DNA from: Bacteroidota bacterium
Lineage (GTDB): Bacteria; Bacteroidota; Ignavibacteria; Kryptoniales; JAKASW01
Assembly: GCA_021845665.1 (NCBI GenBank)
Contig: JAJZVO010000030.1
Coordinates: 1 to 51,156 of the forward strand
DNA: 51,156 bases
Direction: 5' to 3'
How positions within the stretch are numbered: the stretch's first letter is position 1; each line of letters opens with the position of its first letter. The notes beneath the pieces are model-generated. The model saw nothing but the letters and a program-made list of their open reading frames with translations. It was not told where the DNA came from and did no database searches. A program made the translations under genes and the position numbers. Positions 1-9,070 of this stretch are shown here, piece after piece.

Positions 1-2140
1 TCGCGTCTTCGGCGTGGAGCCCGTCCCCGCCGTTGCCTGAGATTGTATTCCCGCGCATGTAGGGGGTCGAGCCGTGGGAGCCCCATATACCGCCGTCGGT
101 GTTGCCACTGACAGTGTTGAACTCGAGGTACATCGGGGAAGAATTGTAAAGATAGATGCCGTACCTGTTCGACGAAATCGTATTGCCCGTTATCCAGGGA
201 TATGAAACAAAGCCCGTGTTGCTGATGCTTATGGCCGTGCCGTTGCCGGTGAATGTTGAGTAGGTGATCCTGGGGAGCTGGCCGGACGAGTACACTCCGG
301 CCTGGGCGCAGTTTGAGATAGTGCAGTGGTCGACGGCTATGGTAGCGTTCGATGCGTAAATGCCATAGGAGGCATTCTTTATATTGCAGTAAGAGAATGA
401 ACCGCCGGAGCCGCTGTTGAATTGTATGCCGTTCATGCCGTAGGTGTATGGCGCGGTGAAATCAATTGTGGCCGGGTTGGAAGAGGTTCCGGCAACGTTC
501 AGATTGCCGTTGACCGTGATTCTGATGTTTGCAGAGGGGAATTTCAGAACGGCACCAGGATTTATTGTTAGTGTTACGCCAGGAGCTACGGTCACAGTAT
601 TGTTGATGTACCAGGTGCCTGCAGTTAGGGTGGCATTCTCGGTTATCGTATGTGCCGCGTCCCCCGTGACGAAATCAGCCTTGGCCTGTCCTCCTTCCCA
701 TCGCAGGTTCTTCATCGCAAAGCCTGGCGTGATCGATCTTGACTCATCTGCCGAAGCTATTTCGTTGCTGCTTGGATTAGTGTAGAAGGAAAAAGTTTTG
801 TATTTCTCCGGATCGAAGAAACAGGACGAGCTGCCCCTCTGGTACAGGCTCCCCAAGTATTTCTGTACATCACGTTCGCCAGTTTGAGGATTATACTTGA
901 ACCAGATATATGAATTACGGACTTGAAGACTGTCCAAACCGTTGAGGATATCAGCTCGACCTGTATTGATGTCGTGTATGTCGGGTGGATTGTTTTCATT
1001 CCAAATCCACTTCCCATGCGCGGACTCGAGGGTAATAGGCATTGCTTTCCGGTCCCTCCAATAGCCTCCATCCACAGTTCGCCAAACGAGGACGCCGGCA
1101 CGAACGACTTGATCTGAGAGCAATGGCACCGGCCAGTTTGTTTGCCAATGGTTATTGGGGTCTTTCGTGTAAAAGGTGAAATAATACTTCTGGTTAGATA
1201 GCGCGCCAGAGTATGAAGGGAGCGAGTAAGCATAGATTTGCCCTGTTGCATCGAAATCGGAAAATGTCTTTGTCCCGAAAGCATCAGTAGGTGTAACCCA
1301 CCCTTTTTGCAGCCTAAAGCATGGATTATATAACGATGCAACCTGGTGGAATCCGCCCCATTCAGAAGACATGGGATCAAAATCGCCAAACGATTGATGG
1401 TTGAAATAAGTAGTCCCGCCGTGTTCAACATCGGGAAAACTAAAGAGCGAGTGCCCTAGCTCGTGGGCGGCCATCGAAAGCACATTTTAAAGATCCGGAT
1501 TCTTCTTTCTTTGAATAATCGCCTGCTTGCCAGCGAAACTCATATAGCCGTTTCCGTCAATCTTAATTTGCCGCCCGTTCCTATAGTCATCAATTGACAA
1601 TCCGGTTGTCCCATTTGAATTTCCTACCGCAAAGCGGACAACCAAGAATGCAAGATAGTCAACTTCTCCGTCGCCGTCCCCATCATAATTTCCGAAATCA
1701 TAAATTGCATCCGCCTGGCCCAATACGTCTGTTACCATCCAGGGTGGGACAACGAAACTCTCATCCGCGGGCGGGTAGGGAACAAGTGTACCCGCAAGTT
1801 CAAATGCATGCGCCGTTACGCCGTCGTTGTCTTTGACAAGAATATCAACAACATTCACCTGATAGTTGTTGAATGTTGCCTTCTCAAAGTATTTCGGGAT
1901 CTGGTCTTTAAGATAGGCGACAAACCTTACTGCGTCGAGTTCTGTGCTCTGCCCTTTTTCAACGCACAGCAGTATTGCCATATTTGTTGTCCCTGTGACG
2001 GGAGAAGCAGCAAGTTATTGAACCTTAGTACCCTCTCCGGAAGCTTCAACATAACACCTGAATCCTGGGTAGTCGGTTTGAGCCCAAAGGTCCCCACAAA
2101 CCAGGAGAGCCATGATAAAAGCAAGTAAGTTTTCTTTCAT
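1..2140 (-). pseudogene. M6-family metallopeptidase with beta-helix C-terminal region, interrupted by two in-frame stops; 3' end outside window
   Basis: One reading frame stays open from the ATG at 2140 (preceded by GGAGG six bases upstream) to the window edge, except for TAA codons at 2017-2015 (codon 42) and 1489-1487 (codon 218). Residues 1-21 form a signal peptide ending in LWAQ. Next comes an M6 (immune-inhibitor-A-like) domain with an Asp/Gly-rich DGDGDGEVDY segment and the zinc site HELGH, which lies just after the second stop. From about residue 490 the frame encodes right-handed beta-helix repeats (NTISGN, NCTFS-like turns) that run off the window. There are no frameshifts over about 710 codons. 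Neighbouring genes also terminate with TAA, so codon reassignment is unlikely. Translation stopping at either TAA would lack the zinc site. A recently inactivated secreted protease is most likely; a consensus error cannot be excluded. Any T9SS tail would lie beyond position 1. Confidence 0.75.
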
Positions 2141-2167
2141 CTTAATCCTCCATCGTTTTGTGATCGG

Positions 2168-3427
2168 TTATTTTATCAACATGACCTTGCTCGTGAACAC
2201 CTTTGCAGGCGTTTCAAAGAGCAAGATGTATGTTCCACTTGCCAGACCTGTGCTGTCAAATAAGACTTGGTGTTGACCCGGAACCTCTGCGCCTTCCTTC
2301 AATACCCTTACACGCCGTCCAAGAATGTCATAGACAGTAATTCTGATGTTGGTTCGGGTGGGTACGGAATATGCAATCGTCGTTGTCGGATTAAACGGAT
2401 TAGGATATGCCGGGTATAATTTGAATCCGAATGGAATATCAGGCGAACGCTGGTTTACGGCATCAGTAACCGAGTCTCCGTTTTCATCAACAATCAGATG
2501 CGAAACGTATATCGTATACTTTCCTTGATAATCCGCGGTGAAGAAGAGTGTCTTGCCGTCACCTGTGATTGCAGGAAATCCTTCGAATCTACTAGCATAT
2601 TCGCCTCTGAAGTACAGGCTGTCCGAGTCAATACAGAAATTCAGAGCATAATATTTGCCGTAGCCTATGCGGTTAGTCGTGTCTGTAGTATCGCGATAAC
2701 AGACAAAGATGTCATAATTGTCATAGTACTTCCCGTCAATTGTAGTGTCTGCACGGCTCCATGGCGAGGAGTAGACTTTCTTCCCGTCGGGAGTCACGGC
2801 AATGCCGCAATCGGCAATGAAGCTGAATCCATCCCAAGACCTGTCAGGGAAGCTATACGGCCACATGACCACCGAGTCCCATGTCGCGGTCGTACTGTGC
2901 CAGTGAGAAATGAACGTCATATTGTGCTTGAGAACAATTAGGGTCGTGTCATCGAGGAAGCAACCGGCATCCGCTCCAGGTGCCCCCCAATCAGGGTCTG
3001 GCAAACCGTTTATCCTCGGGCCCGGATCCTGTACAGGGCCCCAATCGTTTATGGTACTGTCCCAATCAGAATAAAACGCGAACCAGCCGGCTCCGGTCCA
3101 CCATGTGAAAAACAATCGCTTCCCATTCGGGGAAACAACGGGGTGCTCGGGTATGTTCTCGATTGCGGTTATATGTTTCGGGAGTAGTTTTGGAGTAGAC
3201 CAACCTATGTCTGTCAGGTGCGTTACCCAGATATAACCGAAGTAAAGGATCTTTCCATCAGCCGTCACACTCGGTGACTCAGCACGAGCGAAACTATCAG
3301 ATATTACTCTTATCGGTTCCGGCCTGCTCCACTTTTCCGGTGCTTCCGGATACGATTTTGGTTTCTGTGCGATTGCTTCAACCGACATGAAAAGCAGAAA
3401 CACAAATAGCGAATATCCTGTTTTCAC
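2168..3427 (-). CDS. Secreted TolB/PD40-like beta-propeller protein with T9SS sorting tail
   Basis: 419 aa, GTG start preceded by GGGAGG. Residues 1-20 are a signal peptide (FLLFMSVEAIAQ). The body carries WD40-like/PD40 propeller strands: SPSVTADGKILYF, HPVVSPNGKRLFF, AVTPDGKKVYSS and FPAITGDGKTLFF, each a hydrophobic strand after a xxDGKxLxF turn. The last 80 or so residues are a T9SS sorting domain (YPNPFNPTTTI, YDILGRRV, LASGTYILLF, ending SKVMLIK), so export to the surface or medium is expected. Propellers of this type bind protein or glycan partners; no catalytic motif is visible. The gene ends 28 bp before the M6 peptidase start and may be co-transcribed with it. The precise substrate is unknown. 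Confidence 0.8.
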   Translation of the reverse strand: MKTGYSLFVFLLFMSVEAIAQKPKSYPEAPEKWSRPEPIRVISDSFARAESPSVTADGKILYFGYIWVTHLTDIGWSTPKLLPKHITAIENIPEHPVVSPNGKRLFFTWWTGAGWFAFYSDWDSTINDWGPVQDPGPRINGLPDPDWGAPGADAGCFLDDTTLIVLKHNMTFISHWHSTTATWDSVVMWPYSFPDRSWDGFSFIADCGIAVTPDGKKVYSSPWSRADTTIDGKYYDNYDIFVCYRDTTDTTNRIGYGKYYALNFCIDSDSLYFRGEYASRFEGFPAITGDGKTLFFTADYQGKYTIYVSHLIVDENGDSVTDAVNQRSPDIPFGFKLYPAYPNPFNPTTTIAYSVPTRTNIRITVYDILGRRVRVLKEGAEVPGQHQVLFDSTGLASGTYILLFETPAKVFTSKVMLIK

Positions 3428-3658
3428 TTTAGCCTCCCGTCATCCCTGTTTGCACACTACCGCGACGATGCCTGTTGAAGGATTCTTCGGATAAGACTTA
3501 ATCTGCGAGAATTGATGCCAAGCACTTTCGCCGCCCTGATATAACCAACAGAAGCTTAAGCAAAGATAAGCGGAAAGTCAACTCGACGACACGGCATGAT
3601 CACTGTCATGGAGGGCCCTCACCGCAAGCTCAACTTTCGCGGCCGGCTGTGCCTGCTG

Positions 3659-6172
3659 TTACTTGACCTTGAGCAACTCCTGTGCTGCGTTTGCCAGGTA
3701 TATGTAGCTCGCCCCGGGAGTGATCACATACTCGTTCTCTCCCCAAAGGAACGGCCAGTCTTCTTTGTTCTCGGGAAAGTCGGGTTTCAATATCAGGTCA
3801 CCCGGAACGACGCCTCCTGCGATGAATGTGAGATCAGCCCTGCTGTTTCCGTACGCAACTTTCTTCGAAACCGTTCCGACATCTGACACAAACGAGATGT
3901 TCGAGCCGGGGTGGCAACCGTAGATATAGTTCAATCCAGCGAAGACCCATTCTTTCGGGATGATATTCGGAAATGCTTCGTGAAGGACATAGTTCGTCAG
4001 CGCGAAATTCACGACTGTGCCGTCTCCCGCCCAGCCTCCGGTCGTGATCGGAACGCCGAACGGATTTGCTTTGCGAAGCTTTTCCACGATTTTCTTGTAC
4101 GTTTCTGTCAACTCTCCGATCTTCTTCGAATACGACGCGTCCATGTACGGAATCGCTCGCGCCGCCCAGACGGCATCGAGGAAGAAATGTTTTTCAATTT
4201 CCGGCAGCAGCTGATCGATTCTTTCCGCGTACTTCGGATCTCTCGTCGTAGTGAGGAGCTCGATCGCCGCCTTGAACTCCTCGTTTTCAAGCGGACCGCC
4301 GGTCGTGTTGCCATGATGGTACAGGTAAGGCGGGTGGCCGTGCTCTTCATCCCATACACTCTTCGCGGTGGCTATGCACTCGCCAGCAAGGGAATCGTCA
4401 TAACCGCGCAACGCCCGGCTGGCCGCCGCAAGCGCCGCTACAGAGCCGTAATCGAGCGCGCTCGATCTCGTCGTGAAGGCCCACCTGTCGTCGAATGTCC
4501 CGCTTTCGAAACCGTTGGATTGCAGGCTGTCGAGTTTCGGATCATAGATGAGACCGTCGGTATCGGAATGCGCGTCGCCGAGTAGTGTATACTGCGAGAG
4601 ATGCCCGTCGATGATCCCGTCGATGGCGTGCCCGACCGCCTTGAACTGAGCGATGAGCGCAAGCGTGCCATGCTCTATCTGTTCCACGATGTCGGGTACC
4701 CCATCCGGCCTGTGTATTTCGACATAATGGGTCTTCTCATCTACGGTCGTCTCGTCGCTCATCGGGTGAAACTCCTCCCAGGTGTGGACCAGGTCGAGCA
4801 CGACTGAGTACTGCGACTGCGTGCGGATATCGTAGTCGCCCGCATCGAACCATCCTCCGACGTTCAGACCCGGGATGTGCTCGAGCGGTTTGTAAGGCGA
4901 ATCCGTCGCCGGACCCTGTGCATATAAATCAAAGTGAACGTGGTCAACCGGCGTCTGCAGCGCGTCGTCCATGTGAGCCGCGCCGTGCCAGATCCGGTAG
5001 GCCTCCCTGACGAACATGTGATCCATCTGGACAGGGAAGAAAACATCAAGTGTAGGGCGCCAGACATCCTTATAAACATCGTTCGCTATTCGGAACGGTT
5101 TCGTCCGTATGTCGCCATATTCTATCACGTAGAGTCCGCTTTCTTTCACATTTGAAAAATCGAAAGTCGAATAATCATACCTGAGATACTTCCCCCAGCT
5201 CTTCAAGTGTCCTTCGTACGACTGCACAAATCGTCCGGCTTCCGTGACGCGCATGAGTCTCGCTGTCGTGAGCGGGTGATCATGGATGTCGAACTCGAAA
5301 ACGGCAACTTTTTTCTGACTGGGCGCGTAACCGACTTGAGAATATTCGATCACAGGTTTGCGAACCCAGTCCGGGACCGAGCGTGCGGTGAGGAGCCACT
5401 TCACAACCGTTCCGGTCTTGCCGGAAGGGATGAGGCTCCGTACCACGAACCAGCCGTTCTGTGCCAGGTTGCGACCGTCATAAAGTGACAGCTCGCCGTC
5501 TTCATCTGTAATCGTCACCATTTGCAGCGAGTCCTCCGGCGCGAGGACGATTGTCCTGCCTGTGGCAAGAGGCCTGGGCTCGATATTGCCTGACTTCGTT
5601 CGCTCCATCGGTCCATCTGGATAATGCGGAAAGATCCCGGGCTTATCGTCCACCATGTACGATTTCTCGAAATAGGCTGACGGAAGAAATTCAATATTGA
5701 ACGCGGCGCGCCCCCGGAGCTTTTCCGGCAGAGGCTTGTCCAGATCGACGGCAATAAGTACGCCCTCCCCCTCCGCCCGCGTGATGATCGTGTACGAGAA
5801 ACCATGATCAGGATAGGCCAGACGCACTTCGACAATCTTGTTCTTCTCATCTATTTTTCTGTCTACGAGCTGCGGGACCGCGTCCCACTGACCGGGCGTC
5901 GGGCTCAGCCGCACGTCGCCATTAGTCGCGGTTCGCACGCCGTGATGTATCAGTTCGATCCCGGCCATCTTCGCGTCGCCGAAGCTGCCGTCGTACCAGT
6001 TATTGAAGATGAGCACATCGAGACCGCGCTTCTCGAAATAGCCCAGCTTGTTGAACTTCATCGGCGTATCTTTCTCCTGCGCATTTGAAATGAAAGCCAT
6101 GAAGATACCGAGAACGAATGGCAAAAGGGATAGTGTCATCATTCCGAATTGGGCAATTCTGCTGGCAATCAA
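3659..6172 (-). CDS. GH9 glycoside hydrolase (cellulase family) with extra N-terminal domain
   Basis: About 837 aa. I prefer the TTG at 6172 because GGAGGTTACT sits directly before it. The paralogue at 29674-32277 has GGAGGTAACT before its ATG. An ATG at 6184 has no ribosome-binding site. A signal peptide ends near ISNAQ. Residues about 40-260 form a domain shared with the paralogue (KRGLDVLIFNN, RTATNGDVRL, PGQWDAVP). Then follow a CelD_N Ig-like domain (KPVIEYSQVGY) and the (alpha/alpha)6 GH9 domain. The catalytic Asp pair is in GGWFDAGDYD (about D443/D446), and the candidate acid is the Glu of GENEYVI near the C terminus. GH9 enzymes are mostly inverting endo- or processive beta-1,4-glucanases. 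There is no T9SS tail, so the enzyme is probably periplasmic or anchored another way. Substrate assignment is by family only. Confidence 0.88.
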   Translation of the reverse strand: MIASRIAQFGMMTLSLLPFVLGIFMAFISNAQEKDTPMKFNKLGYFEKRGLDVLIFNNWYDGSFGDAKMAGIELIHHGVRTATNGDVRLSPTPGQWDAVPQLVDRKIDEKNKIVEVRLAYPDHGFSYTIITRAEGEGVLIAVDLDKPLPEKLRGRAAFNIEFLPSAYFEKSYMVDDKPGIFPHYPDGPMERTKSGNIEPRPLATGRTIVLAPEDSLQMVTITDEDGELSLYDGRNLAQNGWFVVRSLIPSGKTGTVVKWLLTARSVPDWVRKPVIEYSQVGYAPSQKKVAVFEFDIHDHPLTTARLMRVTEAGRFVQSYEGHLKSWGKYLRYDYSTFDFSNVKESGLYVIEYGDIRTKPFRIANDVYKDVWRPTLDVFFPVQMDHMFVREAYRIWHGAAHMDDALQTPVDHVHFDLYAQGPATDSPYKPLEHIPGLNVGGWFDAGDYDIRTQSQYSVVLDLVHTWEEFHPMSDETTVDEKTHYVEIHRPDGVPDIVEQIEHGTLALIAQFKAVGHAIDGIIDGHLSQYTLLGDAHSDTDGLIYDPKLDSLQSNGFESGTFDDRWAFTTRSSALDYGSVAALAAASRALRGYDDSLAGECIATAKSVWDEEHGHPPYLYHHGNTTGGPLENEEFKAAIELLTTTRDPKYAERIDQLLPEIEKHFFLDAVWAARAIPYMDASYSKKIGELTETYKKIVEKLRKANPFGVPITTGGWAGDGTVVNFALTNYVLHEAFPNIIPKEWVFAGLNYIYGCHPGSNISFVSDVGTVSKKVAYGNSRADLTFIAGGVVPGDLILKPDFPENKEDWPFLWGENEYVITPGASYIYLANAAQELLKVK

Positions 6173-6408
6173 AGTAACCTCCATGGTTTAGTGAAAATGA
6201 ACCGATTTCTCGGGATCCGCCTTCTATTCGACAGGCCTTTGTAAAACATTTTTCACCTTGCGTTCTTCACAAATTCTGCGCCCGCCAGCAAATCGGCTCC
6301 GATACCGTGCAGATCGTTGAGCGGCGCGAACAGGAAAAGCAGGATATCGGGCTGGCAAGGAAGATCAGCGAGTGGGTTTCGCGGCCACCGCTATAGACTC
6401 CGCGCTTT

Positions 6409-6753
6409 TCAGTTCGGCGAAATTTCGCCCAGGCTTTTCCCATCGAGCGAGAACACGCCTGAGCCCGCAATCCGCAGCCGGCATCCGGGCCCGAAGACTC
6501 TCTCAAGAGATCGGTTGACGGCGGCAATTACCTGTTCTATCTCCTTCTCATTCCGTGTGGTGCCCCCGACGAAGTCCTCCTTCTTCCCCGTCGATCTTTG
6601 TATGAAGTGAACCCACTCGCAGGTTCCGTCGGCTTTCTTTTTCGCGAGAAGCTTGTACATGCCGACGCCCGCGATTTCAGGCGTGATCCATCCGCCGACA
6701 ATTCGCTCCCCTTTCTCGATCCTCATTACCGCGGGTAACATATCTCCATTCAT
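6409..6753 (-). CDS. Small hypothetical protein
   Basis: 114 aa if started at the ATG at 6753, which follows AAAGGAAGGAGG with six bases spacing; a longer reading from 6777 lacks a site. I do not recognise the family. The sequence looks soluble and mixed alpha/beta (GGWITPEIAGVGMYKLLAKK, EWVHFIQRSTGKKEDFV), with no signal peptide, membrane segment or metal motif. The same frame, beyond two stops after codon 114, carries another coding-like stretch (DILLFLFAPLND, GIGADLLAGAEFVKNAR) down to 6268. The gene may therefore be a shortened remnant of a longer one. It sits between the GH9 gene and a 370-bp gap, with no obvious operon partner. Confidence 0.5.
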   Translation of the reverse strand: MNGDMLPAVMRIEKGERIVGGWITPEIAGVGMYKLLAKKKADGTCEWVHFIQRSTGKKEDFVGGTTRNEKEIEQVIAAVNRSLERVFGPGCRLRIAGSGVFSLDGKSLGEISPN

Positions 6754-6777
6754 CGGCCGCCTCCTTCCTTTAGCCAC

Positions 6778-7150
6778 CGCGTATTCCTACGATGTCCAAC
6801 GCCGATTCCGACTGAACTTGATGCATCGGCTACCGGCTGAAAATCCCCTGAATTTGCAGACTTTTTGAACGGTCGGGATCCCGGCTGCCCCCTGCTATCA
6901 AGGGCGATCGACATCAGACGACAACCGGACGGATCCGGCCCGACATTTCAATCGGGATATTGTTCTTCACTATGGAGAAACGCCGTCGCTGCACGAACCG
7001 GCAAGTATCGGAAAGCCCACCGCAAACGAAAGAATAACCTTCATCAAAGAAAGATCCCTTCATTTCAATTCCCTGACTGTGTCGCTAATAACTTAACAGG
7101 CGTTAAGGTCAACTGAAAACGCTGCGGAGGAAAAGCGCCTGCTCGGTTTC
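6778..7150. other. Intergenic region, nothing recognised
   Basis: About 370 bp between the small hypothetical gene and the UroD-like methyltransferase gene. I see no convincing reading frame, hairpin with a T-tract, or repeat. It must contain the 3' end of the methyltransferase transcript and probably a promoter for 6753-6409, but no consensus-like boxes stand out. Confidence 0.4.
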
Positions 7151-8179
7151 TTACCTCCCGCGGACCGCTTCGATAAACGCCCTGATGTTCTCGGTCTTGA
7201 CTCCGGGAGGCACTCCTCCGCCGCACGACATTATCACCCTCGACTTGTCATCGAGAGAATTCAGGAGAGCCTTAGTCGCTTCAGTGACATCCTCAGCAGT
7301 TCCACTCCCGAGAACGTCGCGCGGAGGTATGTTGCCGACCAGGGTGACTTTCCCTTTCGTCAAAGCCTTCAACTCGTTCAGTGTCACTTCAAATCCCATG
7401 TTGAACAGGTTTACTCCCATCTCGGGAAGGAAAGGCGCCGACACTTTGCACGGCGCGTCGTTGTGAAGGAACTTGACGGATACGTTCACATCGAACAGCT
7501 CCTTGAAATACGGCAGACCGAACGTACGGAATTCGTTCTCCCCCATGAAACCGATTATGTCGTCCAGTAGGAAGATGCCGTCTATCGAAGGGAACGTCTC
7601 CATCTGAAGACTGAGCCAGTTTTTAAGGTACGCGGTAATCTTCTTCATGAGGATCTCTGCCTTGTCGGGCTGCATCATCATCATCGTGAGAAACTCGGTC
7701 GAGCCCATAAGGTAACTTGCGACATTGAGCGGACCGCGTGCCACCGCAAAACGTATCTTGTGTCCGGCGGCTTCGATCTTAGGCTGGGCAAGCTTCAGTC
7801 GGTTCAGCATGAATGGCAGGAGTCCGTCTGTCCGAGGGTCGGGTTCCGGAAGATTGTCGATATCGTCGACGGAGTGGATGACTTTATGCGCAAACGGGAA
7901 CTCGTCGGGTGGAAACGTGCCTCGGGCGCCTAATGCCGATGGCTCGGTGCACATACCGAACTCGGACCAGAAGCCTGGGAGGAACATGACTTCCGGGAAA
8001 TCATTTATCGCCTTTAGGTTCGCATTAAGCCAAATCTCGTCGTTCGAGAAATAGTCGAGTATCTTTACGCCGTACCAATTCGGCAGCCATGGGCTGTCGA
8101 TTATGAAACCGATAGGAAGAGGAGTCGATGCCTCGCCGTTGATTGTCTTTAAGAGTATTTCCCATTGTCGGTCTGTCAT
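7151..8179 (-). CDS. UroD/MtaA-family corrinoid-dependent methyltransferase
   Basis: 342 aa, no signal peptide, cytoplasmic. The fold markers belong to the uroporphyrinogen-decarboxylase superfamily branch that contains MtaA, MtbA and CmuA rather than haem-biosynthetic HemE: a central IDGIFLLDDIIGF segment, FLHNDAPC (H239, C244) and MSCGGGVPPGVKTENI (C319). Those residues are candidate zinc ligands for thiol or methyl transfer. Such enzymes move methyl groups between a corrinoid protein and a thiol or folate acceptor, or demethylate a substrate. It lies 147 bp downstream of three genes for a dissected methionine synthase and is probably part of that unit, although a palindromic repeat separates them. 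The methyl donor cannot be read from the sequence. Confidence 0.8.
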   Translation of the reverse strand: MTDRQWEILLKTINGEASTPLPIGFIIDSPWLPNWYGVKILDYFSNDEIWLNANLKAINDFPEVMFLPGFWSEFGMCTEPSALGARGTFPPDEFPFAHKVIHSVDDIDNLPEPDPRTDGLLPFMLNRLKLAQPKIEAAGHKIRFAVARGPLNVASYLMGSTEFLTMMMMQPDKAEILMKKITAYLKNWLSLQMETFPSIDGIFLLDDIIGFMGENEFRTFGLPYFKELFDVNVSVKFLHNDAPCKVSAPFLPEMGVNLFNMGFEVTLNELKALTKGKVTLVGNIPPRDVLGSGTAEDVTEATKALLNSLDDKSRVIMSCGGGVPPGVKTENIRAFIEAVRGR

Positions 8180-8229
8180 GAAGGTTGCCTCATTTTCTTG
8201 ATCGTTGATTTTACAATGGCATCATGTGC

Positions 8230-8346
8230 AGCAAACTCTAAATGCCAGGCTCTAAATTCTAAACAAATAATGAATTCAAAAGCCACAGGCGAAACGCTTC
8301 TTTGAATTTCAATATTTTGGATTTGTTTAGAGTTTCGGATTTAGAC
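8230..8346. repeat. Imperfect inverted repeat of CTAAA/TTTAG-rich type overlapping a gene end
   Basis: The left arm (8251-8282) contains TTCTAAACAAAT and TGAATTCAAAAG. The right arm (8297-8345) contains CTTCTTTGAATTTC, ATTTGTTTAGAG and CGGATTTAGA in inverted order. A further CTCTAAAT unit lies at about 8235. The pattern resembles AT-rich palindromic intergenic repeats of other uncultured bacteria. It covers the last codons and the TAA of the reactivation-domain gene. Confidence 0.6.
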
Positions 8347-9070
8347 TTTCTCTTCGCCGGGTTGCACGGTAAGTGCAGTCCTTCACGCCGCAGCGGTCGC
8401 ATATATAATCTTTCCACTTCACGTCCGGGCCGATGCCAATAATTCCGCTTACCGATTTTATCGGATGCATCAGCGCGGACTCGGAAAGCGTGACGCCGCA
8501 GAAATTCTCAGGAAGAAGAGAAAACAAGAGATGCTGTTCCGAAACGGACCAGTTGCAGTAGCCAGGACTGTACCTGTTCGTTATATTGAGTCCAAGTGAC
8601 CGCATCTTCTCACCGATATGGTCGTGAAGCAGGTTCGTTACCGTTTCCGCAGCAGTGGACGCCGCGACATCTGCGATGTAACCGAGCGCCGGTTCATCGC
8701 CCTTCAGGAGTTGCCTTGACCATTCCTCCATTGATGGACCGATCGTCGCTACGAACAGAGCTGCCTGCGTCGATTTCTTCATTTGGCCTGTGACGATCTT
8801 GTCCAACCTGAAGAACGTACCGCCCACAACGAGTCCATCCAAACGTTCTTCCGGTCTACTTACATCGAGGATCCTGTAGCCTGCCCTTATGTCGCATCGC
8901 CTGGGGAGCTGTCCCGCTGCTTCATCGATCATTCCCGAAAAATGGACAGGTATCTCGCCGTCGGAATACCCAAGTGTTAGTTCTATTTCCGTCGTGTCGA
9001 ACGGGAGGTCTTCGAATCCGATCGAGACTTCGAAGGAATTCTTTTCTATTTCTGTTTCGCGAAGCCTCAC
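8327..9070 (-). CDS. Stand-alone methionine synthase activation (MetH C-terminal) domain protein
   Basis: 247 aa. The GTG start at 9070 overlaps the upstream TGA (GTGA) and is preceded by AAGGAG. It matches the MetH activation domain, which binds S-adenosylmethionine and reductively remethylates cob(II)alamin. The hallmark is NRYSPGYCNWSVSEQ followed by FCGVTLSESALMHPIKSVSG, the SAM and cobalamin contact region. The C-terminal segment has a cysteine cluster (CDRCGVKDC). In classical MetH this is the last domain of a polypeptide of about 1,200 residues; here it is separate, next to a separate corrinoid protein and methyltransferase. The final residues (ESLNPKL) and stop are encoded within a palindromic repeat, so the original C terminus may have been replaced. 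Role: keep the corrinoid protein active. Confidence 0.85.
   Translation of the reverse strand: MRLRETEIEKNSFEVSIGFEDLPFDTTEIELTLGYSDGEIPVHFSGMIDEAAGQLPRRCDIRAGYRILDVSRPEERLDGLVVGGTFFRLDKIVTGQMKKSTQAALFVATIGPSMEEWSRQLLKGDEPALGYIADVAASTAAETVTNLLHDHIGEKMRSLGLNITNRYSPGYCNWSVSEQHLLFSLLPENFCGVTLSESALMHPIKSVSGIIGIGPDVKWKDYICDRCGVKDCTYRATRRRESLNPKL

Noticed and set aside
757-1431. 224-codon minus-strand frame inside the M6 gene
   Set aside because: Out of phase with the HELGH-containing frame, which is open throughout and continuous with the beta-helix region.
1-2140. TAA reassigned to an amino acid in this organism
   Set aside because: TAA ends many intact genes in the window, such as those at 2168 and 8327.
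8230-8346. CRISPR-like repeat array
   Set aside because: Units are inverted and irregular, with no constant-length spacers and no cas genes.
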